Source of the DNA: Gammaproteobacteria bacterium
Lineage (GTDB): Bacteria; Pseudomonadota; Gammaproteobacteria; Pseudomonadales; Azotimanducaceae
NCBI GenBank assembly: GCA_018667205.1
Contig: JABIVN010000356.1
Coordinates: 1-19,461, forward strand
Reading direction: 5' to 3'
Length of the DNA stretch: 19,461 nucleotides
Shown: piece by piece, positions 16,564-19,461 of the stretch
Numbering within the stretch: position 1 is the first letter of the stretch
How the letters are laid out: every line of letters starts with the position of its first letter
Translations under genes and position numbers: made by a program
The notes under the pieces: model-generated
The model's database searches: none
What the model was told of the DNA's origin: nothing
The model's input: only the letters and a program-made list of their open reading frames with translations

Positions 16564-16643
16564 AAAGTAGAACATTGATATCACTTTTTGAAGCTTGTTG
16601 ACAGTTGAGGCTTTGATTTATAGTTTAATTCACATTCTACTTT
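16564..16643. promoter_or_regulatory. 9-bp inverted repeat in the aldolase/dioxygenase divergent promoter region
   Basis: AAAGTAGAA (16564-16572) and its exact complement TTCTACTTT (16635-16643) frame the intergenic region with 62 bp between them. One arm is near each gene start. The spacing of arm starts (71 bp, close to seven helical turns) would suit a looping regulator. No regulator gene is adjacent in the window. Confidence 0.4.
16598..16626 (+). promoter_or_regulatory. Candidate promoter of the dioxygenase gene
   Basis: A perfect -35 (TTGACA, 16598-16603) is followed by TATAGT at 15 bp (16619-16624) or TAGTTT at 17 bp (16621-16626). It is 33 bp or more upstream of the ATG at 16659 and lies between the two arms of the inverted repeat. 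Confidence 0.5.
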
Positions 16644-16658
16644 TTGCGCTAACGGCCT

Positions 16659-17492
16659 ATGATGATTGAAGTTTCTGCCATTACGCCGGGTATTGGGGCG
16701 GAAATCACTGGTCTCGATCTATCGCAGCCGATCAATGAGAAGACGATAACAAGGCTTCGGGAGCTTTTTCTTCGGCATCTTGTGCTTGTCTTCAGAGATC
16801 AGTCGCTTTCCCGCGAAGCCCACAAACAGTTCGCTCGTTATTTTGGCGAACTGCATGTGCATCCATCCCACCGCAGCGGCCTAAATAAGGGTATTGATCC
16901 CGAAATTTTTGTCATCGACACCCCTGCCGACGCTAAACAAAGTAACGGCGAGGCCTGGCATTCGGATGTCAGCTGCGAGGCGATACCGCCAATGGCATCA
17001 CTGCTATATGTGACGAAGGTCCCGGATAACGGTGGTGGTGACACCATGTTTGCCAACATGTACGAAGCCTTTAGCGAGCTCTCGAGTGACCTGAAGACCC
17101 TTCTGATGGGCAAAATGGCGTTTCACGATGGCGAAATCGATCTTCGAAATTACGGGGTTAAGGTGCCTGCCGGCCAGCAATACCCGCAGGCGAGTCACCC
17201 GGTTATTGCCAGGCATGCGGAAACCGGCAAGCCGCTGCTATTTGTAAACGGCAGTTTTACCTCCCACATTGAGGGCATGCCCCGATGGGAGAGTGATATG
17301 TTGCTGTCGGGTCTGTATGATTTCGTTGCGAAGAATGCTCGACTTCAGTGTCGGGTAAAGTGGACGCCGAAGACACTGGTGATGTGGGATAACCGTTGTG
17401 TTCAGCACCAGGCAATCAGGGATTATGTGGGGTTCGCCAGATACGGCGAGCGCGTTTCGATCCTGGATGGTAAGCCGCCAGCCGCAGCGTAG
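16659..17492 (+). CDS. TauD/TfdA family Fe(II)/2-oxoglutarate dioxygenase
   Basis: A 277-residue cytosolic enzyme. The iron triad is His101 and Asp103 in EAWHSDVSCE and His250 in MWDNRCVQHQA; Arg261 or Arg265 in GFARYGERVS would hold 2-oxoglutarate. VFRDQSLS (44-51), FGELHVHP and DNGGGDTMFANM are typical of the TauD/TfdA family. The block HPVIARHAETGKPLLFVN is shared with taurine, 2,4-D and related dioxygenases. The substrate is unknown. No strong Shine-Dalgarno precedes the paired ATGs (16659 and 16662). It diverges from the aldolase-like gene and precedes the carotenoid oxygenase gene by 130 bp. Confidence 0.93.
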   Translation: MMIEVSAITPGIGAEITGLDLSQPINEKTITRLRELFLRHLVLVFRDQSLSREAHKQFARYFGELHVHPSHRSGLNKGIDPEIFVIDTPADAKQSNGEAWHSDVSCEAIPPMASLLYVTKVPDNGGGDTMFANMYEAFSELSSDLKTLLMGKMAFHDGEIDLRNYGVKVPAGQQYPQASHPVIARHAETGKPLLFVNGSFTSHIEGMPRWESDMLLSGLYDFVAKNARLQCRVKWTPKTLVMWDNRCVQHQAIRDYVGFARYGERVSILDGKPPAAA

Positions 17493-17622
17493 TGCTGAAT
17501 TTCGGGTTATCCTTTTAGTTTACCCCGCGGGTATAACGTCACAGCTCCTTAGAGCGTTAGTGGCGCTTAAGAGGGAACAGAGAGCGACTTTAGACAAATT
17601 GCAAACCAAAGAGATAAACACA

Positions 17623-19080
17623 ATGAGTGTACAATCGTTAGGCGCCAATGAAATTCCAAGTTGCCACGGTGGGTTGGAAAACCTGGACGTGGAGTATGAC
17701 TACGACCTTGAAGATATCGAGGGTGAGCTACCCACTGATATAAAAGGTACTTTCTTCAGGAATGGCCCTGGCAGGCAACGTATTGGCGATTCAAAATATG
17801 GCCACTGGTTTGATGGTGACGGCATGTTGTGTCAGTTCACCTTTAATGAAGGTAAGGCGCATTTCCGGAATCGTTATGTGCGGACGCCCAAATATATAGA
17901 AGAGACCGCCGCGCAAAAAGTTCTCTATCGCGGATTTGGTACACAGGTCCCGGGCGGTCTTCTATCAAACTTTTTGAAAATGCCGGCTAACCCCGCTAAT
18001 ACGAATACCATTTACCACGGTGGTCATTTGCTGGCGCTCAATGAAGGCGGTAAGCCTTGGGAGCTTCAGCCGGGCTCTCTCGATACGATCGGTGAGTTCA
18101 CCTATCAGGGTGAACTGGAACCGTCCATGGTCTTCAGCGCCCATGGCAAAGTGCATCCGAGAACTGGCGACTATATTAACTATGGTGCAGGTGTTTCAGG
18201 GTTTGGCCTAAAGGGACCAAAGCCCTGTATCAACATGTATCGCATTAACCCTGAGGGAACATTATTTAAGAAAGCGCAGATTCCGCTGGAGAGCTTCCCT
18301 TTCTGTCATGACTTTGCGCTTTCGGATAAGTACGCGGTCTTCTTCCTGGGTTCTATCGTGTTCGGCAACATGATGCCCGTTATCATCGGCACCAAAACCA
18401 TTTCCGATCAGGTAACTTTCGATGAATCCATCCCAATGCAAATCGTTGTCGTTGATCTGGACACACTGACAGAGGTAAGGCGTTTCGAAACAGACCCGGG
18501 CGCGATCATCCACTTCGGCAATGCCTTTGAAGAGGGTGAAGATCTGATCATCGATGGGATGTTCCAGGACAACTTTGGTGCAAATGAAACCCTGAGTGAT
18601 GTGTTCAATCCTGATGGTCGGTTTGGGGGTGGCTGGTATCGGCGTTATCACCTGAATATGAAGACCGGCGAATTAACATCCGAACAGGTGATGGATACGG
18701 AATGTGAATTCCCCACGTTCAATACGGCGCTGACAGGATCAAGGAACGAAGTCACTTACACAGCCTGTTCAGTAGATAACGGTGCGAACAGTTTCTTCAA
18801 TGGTATCTCGCGGGTAACCCACGACGGGGATGCAACTGTGGTGACATTGCCCCCGGGGTGTTATGGGTCAGAACCCGTCTTTGTGCCAAAGATAAATGCA
18901 ACGAAAGAAGATGACGGCTATCTGATGGAAGTTGTCTATAACGGATTCGAGCACAAGAGTGAGTTGCAGATCTACCGTGCCGATGATGTGAATGACCAGG
19001 TGTGTTCGTTGAAGCTCCAGCACCATTTGCCTCATCAATTTCACGGTTTCTACACGCCCGAAGTGTTTTCGCGAGCATAG
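17623..19080 (+). CDS. Carotenoid oxygenase family protein (RPE65 / lignostilbene dioxygenase type)
   Basis: A 485-residue non-haem iron oxygenase that cleaves a carbon-carbon double bond. The four-histidine iron site is visible: His174 (FSAHGKVHP), His229 (FCHDFALS), His297 (IIHFGNAFE) and His474 (FHGFYTPE). The entry motif GTFFRNGPG (42-50) and HWFDGDGM (61-68) are family marks. Members cleave carotenoids, apocarotenoids or stilbenes, and sequence alone does not separate them. The ATG at 17623 was chosen because the longer frame to 17398 runs through the end of the dioxygenase gene and gives an unrelated N-terminus; only a weak AAGAGA precedes it. There is no signal peptide. It is probably co-expressed with the dioxygenase. 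Confidence 0.93.
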   Translation: MSVQSLGANEIPSCHGGLENLDVEYDYDLEDIEGELPTDIKGTFFRNGPGRQRIGDSKYGHWFDGDGMLCQFTFNEGKAHFRNRYVRTPKYIEETAAQKVLYRGFGTQVPGGLLSNFLKMPANPANTNTIYHGGHLLALNEGGKPWELQPGSLDTIGEFTYQGELEPSMVFSAHGKVHPRTGDYINYGAGVSGFGLKGPKPCINMYRINPEGTLFKKAQIPLESFPFCHDFALSDKYAVFFLGSIVFGNMMPVIIGTKTISDQVTFDESIPMQIVVVDLDTLTEVRRFETDPGAIIHFGNAFEEGEDLIIDGMFQDNFGANETLSDVFNPDGRFGGGWYRRYHLNMKTGELTSEQVMDTECEFPTFNTALTGSRNEVTYTACSVDNGANSFFNGISRVTHDGDATVVTLPPGCYGSEPVFVPKINATKEDDGYLMEVVYNGFEHKSELQIYRADDVNDQVCSLKLQHHLPHQFHGFYTPEVFSRA

Positions 19081-19152
19081 GGTCCTTGACCTCGGGTTAA
19101 TGCCTCCAGGGGCCTGGTCCGACCCCGCCGGCGGTTGGGCGTGTTCCAAGGC

Positions 19153-19168
19153 TCAGCGTAAACGCTGA
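19153..19168. other. Small hairpin TCAGCG/CGCTGA
   Basis: A perfect 6-bp stem closes a TAAA loop, 73 bp after the carotenoid oxygenase stop. There is no T-tract, so it is a weak candidate for a transcript 3' end. Confidence 0.3.
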
Positions 19169-19198
19169 CGGTTCGGAGTGGGTTTGTAAGAGGAGTAG

Positions 19199-19230
19199 TC
19201 CGTACAAAAAGTTATCCGTACAAAAAGCTA
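19199..19230. repeat. Tandem 16-bp direct repeat after the carotenoid oxygenase gene
   Basis: Two abutting copies of TCCGTACAAAAAGYTA (19199-19214 and 19215-19230) differ by one T/C. The unit length and the single T/C difference resemble the repeat before nrdR, but the sequences are unrelated. Confidence 0.7.
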
Positions 19231-19290
19231 TCGAAGCGGTTTTTTTTAATACCGTTACGATGCTTGGTTTGATCGTGGTGATTTTATATT

Positions 19291-19304
19291 AGTGAGCAAT
19301 CACT
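19291..19304. other. Hairpin AGTGA-GCAA-TCACT with GNRA-type loop
   Basis: A 5-bp stem closes a GCAA tetraloop, a stable RNA loop class. It is short and could be chance. Confidence 0.25.
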
Positions 19305-19328
19305 GTTATCAAAAGAGCCTATTTGCCG

Positions 19329-19350
19329 GATAGTGATGGGATAGTGATGG
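19329..19350. repeat. Perfect 11-bp tandem duplication
   Basis: GATAGTGATGG occurs twice in direct succession (19329-19339, 19340-19350) in non-coding sequence. Confidence 0.7.
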
Positions 19351-19368
19351 GGTCTGCGGAGTGAACAA

Positions 19369-19388
19369 CCTGCGGCGAAAACCGCAGG
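19369..19388 (-). terminator. 7-bp GC-rich hairpin, possible terminator on minus
   Basis: CCTGCGG and CCGCAGG form a perfect 7-bp stem with a 6-base loop. Read on minus it is followed by TTGTT, a poor T-tract. It could end a minus-strand gene lying beyond the window; on plus no T-tract follows. Confidence 0.3.
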
Positions 19389-19461
19389 GCTTCCTATGAG
19401 CACCCGGCTAAACCCTGTAATATTACCTGTCTTATAAATCACATCGGAAACCAACGCTGAT

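Larger units (their letters stand above)
19081..19461. other. Non-coding stretch of 381 bp with repeats and hairpins
   Basis: No convincing protein or tRNA gene is seen here. The stretch holds two tandem duplications and several short perfect hairpins, listed separately. A T8 run at 19240-19247 has no GC-rich hairpin directly before it, so it is not a good terminator for the preceding gene. The segment may contain the promoter or terminator of a gene beyond the window. Confidence 0.5.

Noticed and set aside
17398..17622. 75-residue N-terminal extension of the carotenoid oxygenase
   Set aside because: It is the out-of-frame reading of the end of the dioxygenase gene plus the intergenic region, and it has no family similarity. 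The family motif begins soon after the ATG at 17623.
19240..19247. T8 run as an intrinsic terminator for the carotenoid oxygenase gene
   Set aside because: No GC-rich hairpin lies directly upstream; only a 3-bp pairing is possible.

Overview
The window looks like a chromosomal segment of a gammaproteobacterium, with moderate GC (near 50% by eye). The left 8.3 kb keeps a gene order resembling the Pseudomonas-type block nrdR-ribD-...-ribH-nusB-thiL-pgpA-...-ribA / dxs-...-xseB. The proteins are close in length and motif to their E. coli and Pseudomonas counterparts. The exact genus cannot be told from the sequence; a marine or environmental relative of Pseudomonadales is a guess.

Layout. (1) 1-701, minus: 5' part of ettA (ABC-F translation factor), divergent from the next block. 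(2) 833-6206, plus: nrdR, ribD, ribH, nusB, thiL, pgpA, a secreted retropepsin-like protease and ribA. The first six genes are tightly packed, overlapping or less than 20 bp apart. The ribE and ribBA genes usual in this block are missing, so riboflavin synthesis is split across the genome. (3) 6197-8287, minus: dxs and xseB, without the ispA gene that normally separates them; dxs overlaps ribA tail to tail by 10 bp. (4) 8407-9621: a periplasmic c556-type cytochrome c facing a cytochrome b561 that has an 18-bp tandem repeat in its 5' end. (5) 9671-12544, minus: an MFS transporter and a lipoprotein M48 metalloprotease with a TPR-like C-terminus. (6) 12641-14149: a CoA-pyrophosphatase-like Nudix hydrolase facing a metallo-beta-lactamase-fold hydrolase. 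(7) 14234-14389: a possible 51-residue protein. (8) 14362-19080: a membrane-anchored alpha/beta-hydrolase and a class II aldolase/adducin protein on minus, divergent from a TauD/TfdA dioxygenase and a carotenoid-oxygenase-family enzyme on plus. (9) 19081-19461: no gene seen, but two tandem duplications and several small hairpins.

The left half is housekeeping: ribonucleotide reductase control, flavin, thiamine and isoprenoid precursors, transcription antitermination and phospholipid synthesis. The right half is accessory. Its most interesting part is the 15.7-19.1 kb divergon, where two mononuclear-iron oxygenases and an aldolase-like protein flank a promoter region with a perfect 9-bp inverted repeat. 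It may be an uncharacterised catabolic route for a cleavable alkene, apocarotenoid or stilbene-like substrate, but the substrate cannot be read from sequence.

Several starts were moved from the longest reading frame: nrdR to the GTG at 833, the retropepsin to 4882, xseB to 8287, the Nudix gene to 12641 and the carotenoid oxygenase to 17623. Two genes, ribA and the b561 gene, appear to use TTG.
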